A stretch of 64,000 nucleotides of DNA from an uncultured Bacteroidales bacterium (GTDB taxonomy: Bacteria > Bacteroidota > Bacteroidia > Bacteroidales > Paludibacteraceae), in NCBI GenBank assembly GCA_946406195.1, contig CAMJJT010000008.1:1-64000 (forward strand), read 5' to 3'. A model generated the notes under the pieces. That model saw nothing but the letters and a program-made list of their open reading frames with translations. It did not search any database and was not told the origin of the DNA. Below, in pieces: positions 1 through 9,023 of this stretch. Each line of letters starts with the position of its first letter. Position 1 is the stretch's first letter. Position numbers and translations under genes: made by a program.

Positions 1-3000
1 TGCCCATTACCATCGACGGATTCGATATCCACCATAAGAACTTCGACCATATCGAGTTCCAATACAAGCTCTCCACGGAGAACAACGATGCCTGGGTAAC
101 CCAGTGTTCCTTCTTCGCCGACGACAGCCTCTACAACAAGGCAACGGGTAACAAAGCCATGATCGAGAACGGACGTATCACCCCCTTCCGCTTCTACGGA
201 GAGCGTGATCCGAAAGAACTGAACTACGACCTGCGCGCCGTATCTTTCTGCCGCTACGGATCGGGCTTCGTCACCAAAGAATCGCCCGTCATCAGCGGTA
301 TCAAAGATACCCGTCCGCCTGTCCTGTTCGGCAAACCGCTGCCCGCTAACGGTATCCTCAAACTGGACGGAGATATCAAGTTGCGGTTCAGTGAACCGAT
401 TGCCGGCAACTGGCTCGACGAGGATAATAACTTCCAGATACTCGGTGTGACCAATGCTACCGGTATCACGCAGACCACCTCGCTCTATTTCGATGGCAAT
501 GAGAACCACTATGCCGCCAGCCTCGCTTCGCGTGAGTTGGCCATCACCGATCTTACCATCGACATGCTCATCAAACCCGCGGAAAAGAACCGCGAGATGA
601 TTCTCTTTGCCCATGGTAATGAGGAATACTCCTTCACCTTCAGCCTTACGGCGGACAACCGTCTCAAACTCTCTACCGAGTCCGACGGAAGCCATAAGGA
701 GTACCTCTCCAAGCCAATGGACGAACTGTCCTCCACCGACTTCACGCGTGTCATCATGTCCTATGAACTGTTCGAGAACACCATCCGTTTCTATGCCGGA
801 ACGAAGGATATCACCGATAATGACTTCATTGGATGGGTGCTGCAAGACGAGGCGGCGCCGATGCGTTTCGGCGCCGGACTGAAGGGCGAGAACCCCTTCC
901 ATGGCAACATGATGGAAGTACGTGTGTGGACCAAGGCACTCAGCCCCGCAGAGATAGCTAACACCCACCTGCGCCGACTCACCGGCTTTGAGCACGGACT
1001 GCTGGCATACTATCCGCTCTCGGAGAGCAAGGGTAACACGATGGACGATCTCGCCTCCGGTGCTACACTTACAGCCAAGGGACTCTCGTGGACCAACCCG
1101 CAAGGTATATCCCTCGCTACCAACGGTAACAAGGTGCGCCTGCAGCCGACGCTTTTCTCGCGCACTGAAGCCGAGGACTACACCTTCATGTGCTGGTTCC
1201 GTAGCGATAATGCCAAGCAGGATAACATTTCGCTCTTCGGTACCGCAATGGGTGACTCTGTCACCATGCAGCTCGCGTTCAGCGACGGGGCTATCCGCTT
1301 TACGGCAGGCGATGTGGATCAGTTCGCTTCTGCGGATCTGACTGACGGCAACTGGCACCACTGCGTGCTCGTCATCAGTAAGACTTACAACAGCGGTACG
1401 CTCTATATCGACAACCGACTCATCCTTATGTTCCCCACCATCGGTATCGGTGCGCTCTCCGGCACGTCCGTATGGCTCGCGGATGGTCTGGAAGGAAACA
1501 TCGACGATGTATGTCTCTTCGAGCAGGCCCTGCCCGCAGAACTCATCGCCGAGTACGGCAAGCAAACGCCTAACGGCGAGGAGATGGGTCTGATCAACCT
1601 CCTTACCTTCTCGCGCGTTAAGCGCAATTCGTCCGGCGTGATGGAGCAAGTCTTCAGTCCCGATAACCAGCGCGTCTTCCGAGATGCTAACGGCAATGTG
1701 GTGAACAAGGTACAGCCGCTGCTCGTGGGCGATCTCGCTTCGCAAGCCGACAAGAGTAACTTTGCGCCGGTGCGAGATAGAGGACTGCTCACTAACCTGC
1801 CGTTCAACTGGACCTATCAGGAATCCGAACTGCTCATCAATATAAAGGCGCAGCCGCGCGAGATCAACAAACGCACGATGTACCTCACCGTACGTGACGT
1901 CGAAGACCTCAATGGCAACCGTTTGCCGTCACCTGTCATGTGGACCGTCTATGCTAACCTCAACAGTATCGTATGGTCGGAGCCCGCAGTGAGGATCATG
2001 ACTGCTTATGAAGGCCTCGCTTCGTTCAATTTCCAGGTCTTCATCATCAACCAGACCGGTATGACGCGTCAATATACCATTGACCACCTGCCCAAATGGC
2101 TCTCTGCTTCGACGACACAAGGCACACTCGAGGCGGAAGGCAATAAGATGGTTACTTTCACGGCATCCTTGGACCTCAAACCCGGTCTGCACAACCATGT
2201 GGTCTATCTGACCGATGACCAGGGCTTGTCCGAACCGCTGCTGATCGAGGTGGAGGTCATTGCGGAGTGCCCGTACGACGAACCCGAGACCGGCAAGTTC
2301 CCGTATAACATGTCGCTCTGCGGACAGGTCAAGATCGGAGATGTCTTCGATACTGACCCCGAAGACAAAGTGATCGCGCTTTATAATAATGAGTGCGTAG
2401 GCATGGCGAATGTGGACTTCGACAGGATCACCAATAAATCCAGCGTTCACCTCACCGTCTTCGGCAATGATAAGATGAACCGCAAGCAGATTCATTTCCG
2501 CCTCTGGAAAGCCTCCACCGGTAAGATGTACAACCTCTCTGCCGACAGGAATATACTCTTTGCACACGGCTTTGTCTATGGTTGCGACGGTAATCGCGTC
2601 GTCTTCACTGCCGGAGATAGCGAGACCCAGAATATATCCCTCCATTCCGGTTGGAACTGGATCTCTACCAACCTCGACCTCACGGCTACCAAGGGAGCTC
2701 TCAATACCTGCGTCACCGCCTCCAAACCCTGGAGCGATGCGGACCTCATCAAGAACCCCAACTCGCGGCAGTTCAGCTCCTACGACGCCGCCTCCGATGC
2801 CTTCGTCGGCTCGCTCGCAGGATTCCATTTCTCGCAGATGTACATGATGTACGCTGCGCAGGAGAACACGCTCCAGATCGCCGGAGAAAAACTCTCCGCC
2901 GACTCTCTCTCTGTCCGCGTACGAGGCGACGGACAATGGAGCCCTCTGCCCTGTCTGTTCGACGAACCGGTCTCGGTCACCAAGGCCCTTACGGCCTACT

Positions 3001-3716
3001 ATGACTATGCGTCACAAGGCGATATGATCAAAGCCCATAACCGCTTCGCGTACTTCTCCGAAGACAAGAAATGGGAAGGAGACCTTACCTCCCTCCGACC
3101 GGGCGAAGGGTATCTCTTCCGCCGCCTCGCACCCGGCACCAAGGAGATCAAGTTCTACCGACAGTCCAGCAGCGCAAGCGGTCCGGGGCACACCTGGAAG
3201 CGGTCTGTCAGTGCTAACGGTCTGCCAGGCGAAGCAGGGCTGTTTACCAACCCCCACGCTGCGACCAACATGACCATGATTGCCGTGATTAATGATGGAA
3301 ATGGTGAGAATGGTGAAAATGGTGTATTGAAAGTTTATCTCGGAGACGACCTCGTCGGCAAAGCCGAACCCTTCATCAATCCATCATTAAGCAGCGGAGC
3401 TGCGTCACCATTAAGCGAAGCGTCACCATTATATTTCCTCACCATCCAGAGCGACAAGTCCGGCACCCTCCGCTTCGAGACTGAGGACGGCATCGTGCTT
3501 ACACCATTAAGCACCGAAGGTGCGTCACCATTAATCAATTCACCATTGATGTACGCCCCCAACGCCCATGCCGGTAGCCTCAAAGCTCCTGTTATACTGG
3601 TTCCCGAAACCGGTAACCCGTCAACCGTAACCGCTCCTTATAAACTCATCGAAAACAACCATGTAGTAATAATCCGAAACAATGAGAAATATGATATCAC
3701 AGGTAAGAAACTTTAA
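1..3716 (+). CDS. Large secreted LamG-domain surface protein, 3' part
   Basis: The frame is open from the first bases of the window, so the start lies upstream and only the C-terminal 1,238 or so codons are seen. Two concanavalin/LamG-like (Laminin_G_3) domains are recognisable, roughly at 480-990 and 1110-1570, each ending in a typical 'G.iddv.ifnraL...EI' pattern. Ig-like stretches and a beta-rich region follow. The protein ends in a short tail (VVIIRNNEKYDITGKKL) that matches the tail of five other loci in this window. These traits suggest an exported, surface-attached protein, possibly carbohydrate- or matrix-binding; the ligand is unknown. Between 3290 and 3560 the coding sequence contains in-frame short repeats (accattaa, aatggtga types) that look like the intergenic repeats elsewhere and encode low-complexity Ser/Pro/Leu segments. 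Confidence 0.85.
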   Translation, partial: PITIDGFDIHHKNFDHIEFQYKLSTENNDAWVTQCSFFADDSLYNKATGNKAMIENGRITPFRFYGERDPKELNYDLRAVSFCRYGSGFVTKESPVISGIKDTRPPVLFGKPLPANGILKLDGDIKLRFSEPIAGNWLDEDNNFQILGVTNATGITQTTSLYFDGNENHYAASLASRELAITDLTIDMLIKPAEKNREMILFAHGNEEYSFTFSLTADNRLKLSTESDGSHKEYLSKPMDELSSTDFTRVIMSYELFENTIRFYAGTKDITDNDFIGWVLQDEAAPMRFGAGLKGENPFHGNMMEVRVWTKALSPAEIANTHLRRLTGFEHGLLAYYPLSESKGNTMDDLASGATLTAKGLSWTNPQGISLATNGNKVRLQPTLFSRTEAEDYTFMCWFRSDNAKQDNISLFGTAMGDSVTMQLAFSDGAIRFTAGDVDQFASADLTDGNWHHCVLVISKTYNSGTLYIDNRLILMFPTIGIGALSGTSVWLADGLEGNIDDVCLFEQALPAELIAEYGKQTPNGEEMGLINLLTFSRVKRNSSGVMEQVFSPDNQRVFRDANGNVVNKVQPLLVGDLASQADKSNFAPVRDRGLLTNLPFNWTYQESELLINIKAQPREINKRTMYLTVRDVEDLNGNRLPSPVMWTVYANLNSIVWSEPAVRIMTAYEGLASFNFQVFIINQTGMTRQYTIDHLPKWLSASTTQGTLEAEGNKMVTFTASLDLKPGLHNHVVYLTDDQGLSEPLLIEVEVIAECPYDEPETGKFPYNMSLCGQVKIGDVFDTDPEDKVIALYNNECVGMANVDFDRITNKSSVHLTVFGNDKMNRKQIHFRLWKASTGKMYNLSADRNILFAHGFVYGCDGNRVVFTAGDSETQNISLHSGWNWISTNLDLTATKGALNTCVTASKPWSDADLIKNPNSRQFSSYDAASDAFVGSLAGFHFSQMYMMYAAQENTLQIAGEKLSADSLSVRVRGDGQWSPLPCLFDEPVSVTKALTAYYDYASQGDMIKAHNRFAYFSEDKKWEGDLTSLRPGEGYLFRRLAPGTKEIKFYRQSSSASGPGHTWKRSVSANGLPGEAGLFTNPHAATNMTMIAVINDGNGENGENGVLKVYLGDDLVGKAEPFINPSLSSGAASPLSEASPLYFLTIQSDKSGTLRFETEDGIVLTPLSTEGASPLINSPLMYAPNAHAGSLKAPVILVPETGNPSTVTAPYKLIENNHVVIIRNNEKYDITGKKL

Positions 3717-4194
3717 CAAGTCTAACAGCTCGAAGAGCGGTCTAACAGTGAAACGGTCTGTCAGGCTACTAGCGGTAGCCGGTCTAACAGTGCTTTGCAC
3801 GGTCTTGTTTGGCTGCAAAGACAAGAACAACGACCCCGAAGATCCTACCGTTCCCGGTACAACCGAGAACCCCAATTGGGCCGTAACAGTTGATAATGAT
3901 ATGACGTCGTCCATGACGGCCATCGTCAAAGTGTCTTTCGCAAAATCAGAAGGTTCCCTCGCTGCTTTTATCGGCAACGACTGCTGCGGGATCGCTACAT
4001 ACGATGCGGACTTAAAACTCTATTGGCTCTACATCTCGCCTGCTTCGGAGCAAGGCGGCAACGTCCAATTACGTTTCTATTCTCCGGACCAGAAGCGCAT
4101 CTTCGACGCTACATCCACCTTTCCCTACCGAAACGACACCCAACTCGGTACCGTTGCCAGTCCTCACACGCCCTCTTGGACCGTAGCAAAATAG
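3682..4194 (+). CDS. Small lipoprotein, function unknown
   Basis: This 170-residue protein has a hydrophobic segment ending in a lipobox (VLFGC, Cys about residue 45) followed by an acidic, Pro-rich linker, so it is probably a lipoprotein. The rest is a beta-rich domain of about 110 residues that resembles small domains seen in the preceding protein (NDCCGIATYDADLKLYWL compared with NNECVGMANVDFDRITNK near 2380). The start used overlaps the end of the preceding gene by 35 bp in another frame; ATG 3691 is an alternative. The overlap implies translational coupling, and the shared motif suggests the pair work together on the surface. I do not recognise a named family. Confidence 0.75.
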   Translation: MRNMISQVRNFNKSNSSKSGLTVKRSVRLLAVAGLTVLCTVLFGCKDKNNDPEDPTVPGTTENPNWAVTVDNDMTSSMTAIVKVSFAKSEGSLAAFIGNDCCGIATYDADLKLYWLYISPASEQGGNVQLRFYSPDQKRIFDATSTFPYRNDTQLGTVASPHTPSWTVAK

Positions 4195-4252
4195 CTTCCT
4201 GCTATTTGACGAAATATCAGTGAGTTACGGGCATAAAAAAAGAGACAGAAAT

Positions 4253-4275
4253 CGGGCGGCTCAGTGAGTCGCCCG
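4253..4275. terminator. Hairpin between convergent genes
   Basis: A 10-bp stem with one G-T pair (4253-4262 with 4266-4275) and a 3-nt loop. On the minus strand it is followed by a T-rich run (complement of 4234-4241), so it most likely ends the ATPase gene. It may also stop the lipoprotein transcript. Confidence 0.6.
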
Positions 4276-4283
4276 TGTGTTTG

Positions 4284-5645
4284 TTACGCTCTTCGCTGAG
4301 GGTCTGCCAAGAAACGTTTCAGTAAGAAAGCAAGGAAATACGGGAACGTGTAAAAACTACCATTCCAGCCTATGTTTTTATAGCCAAACTTAATGCCGTA
4401 GTGAACATCGGGGTACGAATCCCACTTGATCAGGTTATTGAGCGAAGCTGTGGCTCCATCTTTGGCTTTCACCTCCACCGGTATCAACGAATCAGCGTCT
4501 CGCACAAAGAAATCCATCTCCAAAGAAGGATTGTCACGGCGGTAGAAATACAACTGTTCATAGCCGGACTTGCGCAACATCTCTCCCACGACATTCTCAT
4601 AAATAGCCCCTTTGTATGTGCCGAAATTCTTGTTCGCGCGCAGATCCTCCTGTGCCTCCTCGTCCAGCGAAGCAATCAGCAGACCCGTGTCGTGATAATA
4701 GAGTTTATAGTTCTCCGGGATATAATTGCCTTTCAGCGGCAGTTCCACATTATTCAGACAATAACACACATTGACCACCCCTGCCTCCTTGAGCCAATCC
4801 ACGGCGCCGATATACTCCCTGTTCCGCGCACCTTTAGCTACCTTGGAGATTTGGTATTTCTTGTTTTCCTTAGCAAGGAAGGTGGAAATATGGTTATAGA
4901 CAGCCAGGATTTTTGCCTTGTCCATTTCTTTGGCATACTTGGTAATGTCTTCTTCGTAGTCCTTTAGCAACTGACGTTGCAGATGAAGCGTGCCCTCGAA
5001 ATGCCCATTGTCAATGTACATCTTCACCACTTCCGGCATGCCTCCAAGCATCATGTAGTCGCGGAATTGCGCCATCATCGTGTCCATCTCCAACTGAGAG
5101 AAGGCTTGCAGCGAAATCATGTGCTGATAGAGTTCTTCCACTTGTTCGCGGCTATACCCTTTCGCCCAGAGAAACTCCTCAAAATCCATGGAGTGCATCT
5201 CGTAATCCTCTTTATATCCCACGGCGTTGGACTCAATCTCCTCATAATAGATTCCCATCAGCGAACCCGAACAGATGACATCATAGCGTCCATCGAGACA
5301 AAAAGACTTGAGCGATGTCGCACAATCAGGACATTTCTGCAACTCGTCAAAGAAGATGATGGTCTTATAAGGGACAAACTTCCACGAAGGCTCCAAAAGG
5401 GAGATGTTCTTGATAATCGTATCTACTTCGTAGCCATCCTCAAAAATTGCTCTGAACTTCTTTTGCAGCACAAAGTTAATCTCAATCACCGACTCATAAT
5501 TAGCCTTTCCGAACGCCCTGATGGACTCCGTTTTCCCGATTTGCCGCGCACCTTTGACGATGAGAGGTTTACGCTTTTGGCTGTTTTTCCATTCCGATAG
5601 ATATGTATCTATCTTTCTTTCAAGTAGTTGCATAGTTCTTATCAC
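4284..5645 (-). CDS. AAA+ ATPase with DUF4143 domain
   Basis: A 453-residue protein of the AAA_14/DUF4143 family. Walker A is GARQIGKT at about residues 32-39 and Walker B is TIIFFDELQ at about 95-103. A SGSL(M)G sensor-like motif follows near residue 132, and the C-terminal DUF4143 half contains a nuclease-like segment (LEMDFFVRD...PVEVKA, about residues 379-395). Family members are common, often multicopy and of uncertain role; the C-terminal motif resembles the PD-(D/E)xK fold. ATG at 5633 is an alternative start. The gene stands alone with its own promoter. A second, divergent member lies at 52092-53357. Confidence 0.88.
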   Translation of the reverse strand: MIRTMQLLERKIDTYLSEWKNSQKRKPLIVKGARQIGKTESIRAFGKANYESVIEINFVLQKKFRAIFEDGYEVDTIIKNISLLEPSWKFVPYKTIIFFDELQKCPDCATSLKSFCLDGRYDVICSGSLMGIYYEEIESNAVGYKEDYEMHSMDFEEFLWAKGYSREQVEELYQHMISLQAFSQLEMDTMMAQFRDYMMLGGMPEVVKMYIDNGHFEGTLHLQRQLLKDYEEDITKYAKEMDKAKILAVYNHISTFLAKENKKYQISKVAKGARNREYIGAVDWLKEAGVVNVCYCLNNVELPLKGNYIPENYKLYYHDTGLLIASLDEEAQEDLRANKNFGTYKGAIYENVVGEMLRKSGYEQLYFYRRDNPSLEMDFFVRDADSLIPVEVKAKDGATASLNNLIKWDSYPDVHYGIKFGYKNIGWNGSFYTFPYFLAFLLKRFLADPQRRA

Positions 5646-5720
5646 ATTTTCGACATGTAATTTTGCCTTAATATCACATTTTCGGCATTGTTTTTTGCCA
5701 TAAAATCACAAAATCCGCCG

Positions 5721-5751
5721 CAAAGGTACTACTTTTTTTTGACATGTGCAA
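5721..5751 (-). promoter_or_regulatory. Promoter of the DUF4143 ATPase
   Basis: On the minus strand TTG (5749-5751), a 20-nt spacer and TACCTTTG (5721-5728) match the Bacteroidetes -33/-7 pattern, 76 nt ahead of the gene. Confidence 0.75.
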
Positions 5752-5778
5752 ATATTTTAAAACTTTTTAATATCATTA

Positions 5779-6009
5779 GTGTCCAATACGATATTTTTTC
5801 TACCTCAAGTGTCTACTTTTTCGATAGCAACATTATGTGCAATGGTGCCTAAAGGTTCTCCCGCAAGAATCGTGTTGAGACACAATACACCTACCGGTTT
5901 AGGTAACATGTCGGAGCCCGTCCAATGTGCTAAAATCATGGAGAGAGGACAGCTAATCATTATTAAGAATGGTCTTCGTTATTCGGCACAAGGACAGCGG
6001 ATTAAGTAA
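5779..6009 (+). pseudogene. Remnant of a secreted protein: C-terminal tail only
   Basis: The last 25 codons (5935-6009) encode RGQLIIIKNGLRYSAQGQRIK, a good match to the tail of complete secreted proteins in this window. The 50 residues before it resemble nothing and contain no signal peptide. I read it as the 3' scar of a deleted or recombined surface-protein gene. A functional small protein cannot be excluded, but no Bacteroidetes promoter was seen directly upstream. Confidence 0.55.
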
Positions 6010-6026
6010 TTGAAAATTATTGTCAT

Positions 6027-6173
6027 ATGAAAAAGATATATTCTATCCCGCAAACGGAAATAAATCACTTAGAAGCACAATTGATGCAAGATGTGCCATT
6101 AGTGATCCACCCAAGTGGCTCCATCAATCAGGAAGATGGCCGCGCACCCAAACGAGGGAGTGCTCCATTTTAA
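6027..6173 (+). CDS. 48-residue small protein of a Bacteroidales type
   Basis: ATG at 6027, stop at 6171-6173. The peptide starts MKKIYSIPQTEINHLEAQLM, has a Pro/Gly-rich middle and ends GRAPKRGSAPF. From memory, small Bacteroidales proteins often begin MKKxYxxPxTExxxLxxxxM and end in a Gly/Pro-rich segment; this matches that layout. No function is known to me. A strong terminator follows 7 bp after the stop, which supports a real transcript. It sits 17 bp after the tail remnant, so it may be co-transcribed with it. Confidence 0.6.
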   Translation: MKKIYSIPQTEINHLEAQLMQDVPLVIHPSGSINQEDGRAPKRGSAPF

Positions 6174-6180
6174 AAAATAG

Positions 6181-6210
6181 AGAAAAATCGCTCATTTGGG
6201 CGATTTTTCT
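6181..6210 (+). terminator. Perfect 11-bp stem terminator
   Basis: AGAAAAATCGC (6181-6191) pairs exactly with 6200-6210 across an 8-nt loop; the descending arm contains the T run. It ends the small-protein transcript just ahead of the next promoter. Confidence 0.8.
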
Positions 6211-6240
6211 TGCATATCTCGCAAAAATTTACTACCTTTG
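6210..6240 (+). promoter_or_regulatory. Promoter of the AI-2E permease operon
   Basis: TTG (6210-6212), 20-nt spacer, TACCTTTG (6233-6240). The start codon follows 25 bp later, giving a very short leader. Confidence 0.75.
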
Positions 6241-6265
6241 TCCCCGATTTAAGATATAACAAACA

Positions 6266-7270
6266 ATGTTATCCCGTTTATATGGCATATTGTTGCCTTT
6301 CTTTGTGAGCTTTTTGTTGGCGTGGTTGCTGGACCCTCTGGTGACGTTCATACAGCATAAATGCCGTGTGAAATACCGTGCTCTGTCTGTAGCTATCACG
6401 CTGATTCTCCTTGTGCTGGTGGTCGGTCTGGGGATCTATCTGCTGATCCCGTCCCTCAAGCATGAGGTGCAGGTCTCCGCGGTCGCTGTGGAGCAGTATT
6501 TCGATACGTTCGATGCGGACCGGTACTTGACCAAGGAGCAGCAAGAGAAGATACGCGCTACGCTGGATGGGCTGAACATGGAGTCGCTGCTCTCCTATCC
6601 GGAGGTCAGGGACGGTATTAAGAACCTGCTGCCTACCATCGGCGGATGGATCACTGGTGGACTGAGTTGGTTGAGCGAGTTGCTGGTTCTCTTCGTAGGA
6701 TTCCTGTATCTCATTTTCCTGCTCCTCTCTTTCCCCTCTATCCGTGCTAACTGGCGGAACTATATCCCGCGCAAATACCTGCCGGAGGTCTCTCCTATCG
6801 TGCATGAACTGAGCGTGAATATGAATGCTTATTTCCGCGGTCAGGCGCTGGTGGCACTATGCGTGGGTATCCTTTTTGCGATTGGGTTCTCCCTCATCGG
6901 TATGCCGATGGGATTTGTGATGGGTGTGATCATCGGTGTGCTCAATTTAGTGCCTTATATGCAGGCATTAGGCATCCCGCCGTGTATCCTCCTCTCTTTG
7001 GTGCAATCCGCCCAGACCGGTCAACCCGTCTGGCTGACCCTCTTGCTCATGGCGACGGTGTTCATCGTGGTGCAGACTTTTCAGGATCTGGTCCTGACCC
7101 CGAAGATCATGGGCAAAGTGACGGGTCTCGGTCCTGCCGCTATCTTGCTCTCTCTTAGTTTCTGGGGTGCTCTGATGGGGGTAGTGGGCATGATCATCGC
7201 TCTGCCCCTCACCTCGCTTGGTATCTCGTGTTATAAGCACTATGTGCTTGGGGAGAAGTTTGGAGATTAA
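6266..7270 (+). CDS. AI-2E family (UPF0118) membrane permease
   Basis: A 334-residue polytopic membrane protein with the AI-2E exporter-like pattern: N-terminal hydrophobic pair (PFFVSFLLAWLLDPLV), a soluble middle of about 80 residues, then transmembrane segments with the conserved GxxxGVLNLVPY and QxLVLTPKIMGKxxGLGPxxILLSL motifs. The family is named for autoinducer-2 export, but members also include ion antiporters, so the substrate here is open. The N-terminus is short, which the close promoter supports. It is first in a co-directional run; the next gene starts 4 bp after the stop. Confidence 0.9.
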   Translation: MLSRLYGILLPFFVSFLLAWLLDPLVTFIQHKCRVKYRALSVAITLILLVLVVGLGIYLLIPSLKHEVQVSAVAVEQYFDTFDADRYLTKEQQEKIRATLDGLNMESLLSYPEVRDGIKNLLPTIGGWITGGLSWLSELLVLFVGFLYLIFLLLSFPSIRANWRNYIPRKYLPEVSPIVHELSVNMNAYFRGQALVALCVGILFAIGFSLIGMPMGFVMGVIIGVLNLVPYMQALGIPPCILLSLVQSAQTGQPVWLTLLLMATVFIVVQTFQDLVLTPKIMGKVTGLGPAAILLSLSFWGALMGVVGMIIALPLTSLGISCYKHYVLGEKFGD

Positions 7271-7274
7271 AATT

Positions 7275-8891
7275 ATGAAGACACTCCATCGCAATATTCT
7301 GATTATCGTAGCGGCGGTGATAGTCGTGATGGGGATCGTGTATGGCTGTGCCAGCACCGTCCTCTCCCGCGCGGCGACGAAGGAGGTGAATAAGATGCTT
7401 GCCTCCCTGCCCGAAGGCGAGGCATCCTGCGGCGCGATACAGATCCGCGTGCTCGGCGGTTTTACCCGTGTGAACGATCTGTGTTTCAGTTATCGGACGG
7501 ACACGCTGCCAAACTCCGCCAAGACGCAGGGAATAGACCTCCATATCGGTTGTGTAGAGGTTGATTATCGTCCTTTCCAACTGCTCAAAGACAAGCGAGT
7601 GACGGTGAGTAAGATCAGTGTCCTTTCGCCCCGCGTCGAGTTATGGATGGACGAGGAGTATCCCGAGCGGTGTCTGCCGGCTTTCATGACCGATACGGCA
7701 ATGACCGTTCCGTCGCTGCCGGTGGAGGAGATCATGCTGAACGCGCTCTCGGTAGAAGACGCCTCTTTGGCCCTTCATAGTACCCGTACGCATCTCGACG
7801 TAGCGGTGAACGGCTGTTCGGTTGAGTTGCAGGACTTAGGCTACGACTCCGCTTTCCATTTCAACGACTCCCTCTATCGTTTCTCGCTCGCTCAAGCGGC
7901 TGTCACGCTGCCGGACGCTTCGATGAAAATGCAGACCTCCGAGATATCGCATGCCAACCAAGGGGAAGTGCATATCGGCGCCTCGCGGATCGTCCATAAC
8001 ATGCCTAAGACCGCTTTGGGCGACCGCGTGCAGGAACCGGTCACATGGATTGACATGCACCTCAAGAGTGCCACTCTCTCGCCCCTCAACCCGATTCGCA
8101 AAGCGCTCTGCAAGGATCTCTCCGTGGATCATATAGAGGCGGAGGTCAGTTTCATGGATATCTTCCGCGACGAGCGTTATAAACTCCAACATGCTACCGT
8201 CATGCCCCAACGGGTACTGATGGAGCTGCCGGTCGTCTTCCAAGTGAAAGACATCAAGGCGAAGCTGGACCGTATCCATATCGGGTTTGATGTGAAGGAC
8301 GATTTTGTGGGCCATCTGGACTTGGGACATATCCATACCCATGTGTCGCAGGTCACCAACCGCCGCGGAGCTACCATGCAGCTGAGCGGACATTGCCCCA
8401 TGGGAACAGGCGAAGTGAAAGCACTCTTTGAGATGACCATGAACGATGCCTGCGATTTTCATATCCATCTCAAAGGCAAAGGAATCAACACCTCTTTCTT
8501 GGACGGTTTCATGCGTCCTTTCACCGGTATAACGACCGATTGTATGATCGATTCGCTTGCCGCTGACTACCGAGGTGACCATCTCCGCGCAGACGGCGCT
8601 TTTCGGATGGCATATCACGGGTTCAGCATCAAGGTGCATAAGGAAGATACCATCCCCTTCGAGATCATTACCAAGAATGCCGGCACGATCAATAGCATAG
8701 GCAACACCCTCATCCCGCATAGTAACCCGATGAACAAACATAGCCAACCTTTGGCTTATCAGGTGACATGGAAACGGGATGAGCATAAACCCGTCGAACT
8801 ATACCTCTTCGGACCCATCATTGACGGCATTAAGAAGACTTTCCTGCCGGGATTATATGTCCATTTGAGGACGAAGGAGGTTAGAGGTTAG
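7275..8891 (+). CDS. Membrane-anchored protein, AsmA-like features
   Basis: The chosen ATG (7275) lies 4 bp after the upstream stop and opens directly onto one N-terminal membrane segment (about residues 7-28), followed by about 510 residues predicted to face the periplasm. Segments such as VEVDYRPFQLLKDKRVTVSKISVLSPRV are laid out like AsmA/DUF748-type beta-helical proteins ('l...l....i.i..i.i..P.v'). The family assignment is therefore only probable. A start at 7218 would overlap the permease by 53 bp and is less likely. The stop codon and the last three residues lie inside the heptamer repeat that follows. Confidence 0.75.
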   Translation: MKTLHRNILIIVAAVIVVMGIVYGCASTVLSRAATKEVNKMLASLPEGEASCGAIQIRVLGGFTRVNDLCFSYRTDTLPNSAKTQGIDLHIGCVEVDYRPFQLLKDKRVTVSKISVLSPRVELWMDEEYPERCLPAFMTDTAMTVPSLPVEEIMLNALSVEDASLALHSTRTHLDVAVNGCSVELQDLGYDSAFHFNDSLYRFSLAQAAVTLPDASMKMQTSEISHANQGEVHIGASRIVHNMPKTALGDRVQEPVTWIDMHLKSATLSPLNPIRKALCKDLSVDHIEAEVSFMDIFRDERYKLQHATVMPQRVLMELPVVFQVKDIKAKLDRIHIGFDVKDDFVGHLDLGHIHTHVSQVTNRRGATMQLSGHCPMGTGEVKALFEMTMNDACDFHIHLKGKGINTSFLDGFMRPFTGITTDCMIDSLAADYRGDHLRADGAFRMAYHGFSIKVHKEDTIPFEIITKNAGTINSIGNTLIPHSNPMNKHSQPLAYQVTWKRDEHKPVELYLFGPIIDGIKKTFLPGLYVHLRTKEVRG

Positions 8892-8990
8892 AGGTTAGAG
8901 GTTAGAGGTTAGGGGTTAGAGGTTAGGGGTTAGAGGTTAGAGGTTAGAGGTTAGAGGTTAGAGGTTAGAGGTTAGAGGTTAGGGGTTAGA
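8879..8990. repeat. Sixteen tandem copies of a GGTTAGA/G heptamer
   Basis: Sixteen contiguous 7-bp units, thirteen GGTTAGA and three GGTTAGG, run from within the last codons of the upstream gene almost to the next start. No promoter or terminator is visible in it. Confidence 0.97.
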
Positions 8991-9023
8991 GGTGTTTAGA
9001 GTAGAACGAAAAAGCGAAAGGAA

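Noticed and set aside
1929..2936. 335-codon minus-strand frame within the LamG gene
   Set aside because: No recognisable domain and wholly inside a well-supported coding region; shadow frame.
5752..5850. Insertion sequence end (TGTCTACTTTTT also near 51870)
   Set aside because: No transposase gene, no paired terminal inverted repeats and no target duplication were found.
7836..8786. 316-codon minus-strand frame inside the AsmA-like gene
   Set aside because: Shadow frame: His/Met/Asp-rich composition without domains.
8879..8990. Telomere repeat or chromosome-end signal (TTAGGG-like)
   Set aside because: The unit is seven bases, mostly GGTTAGA, and it lies between genes of one co-directional run, not at an end.
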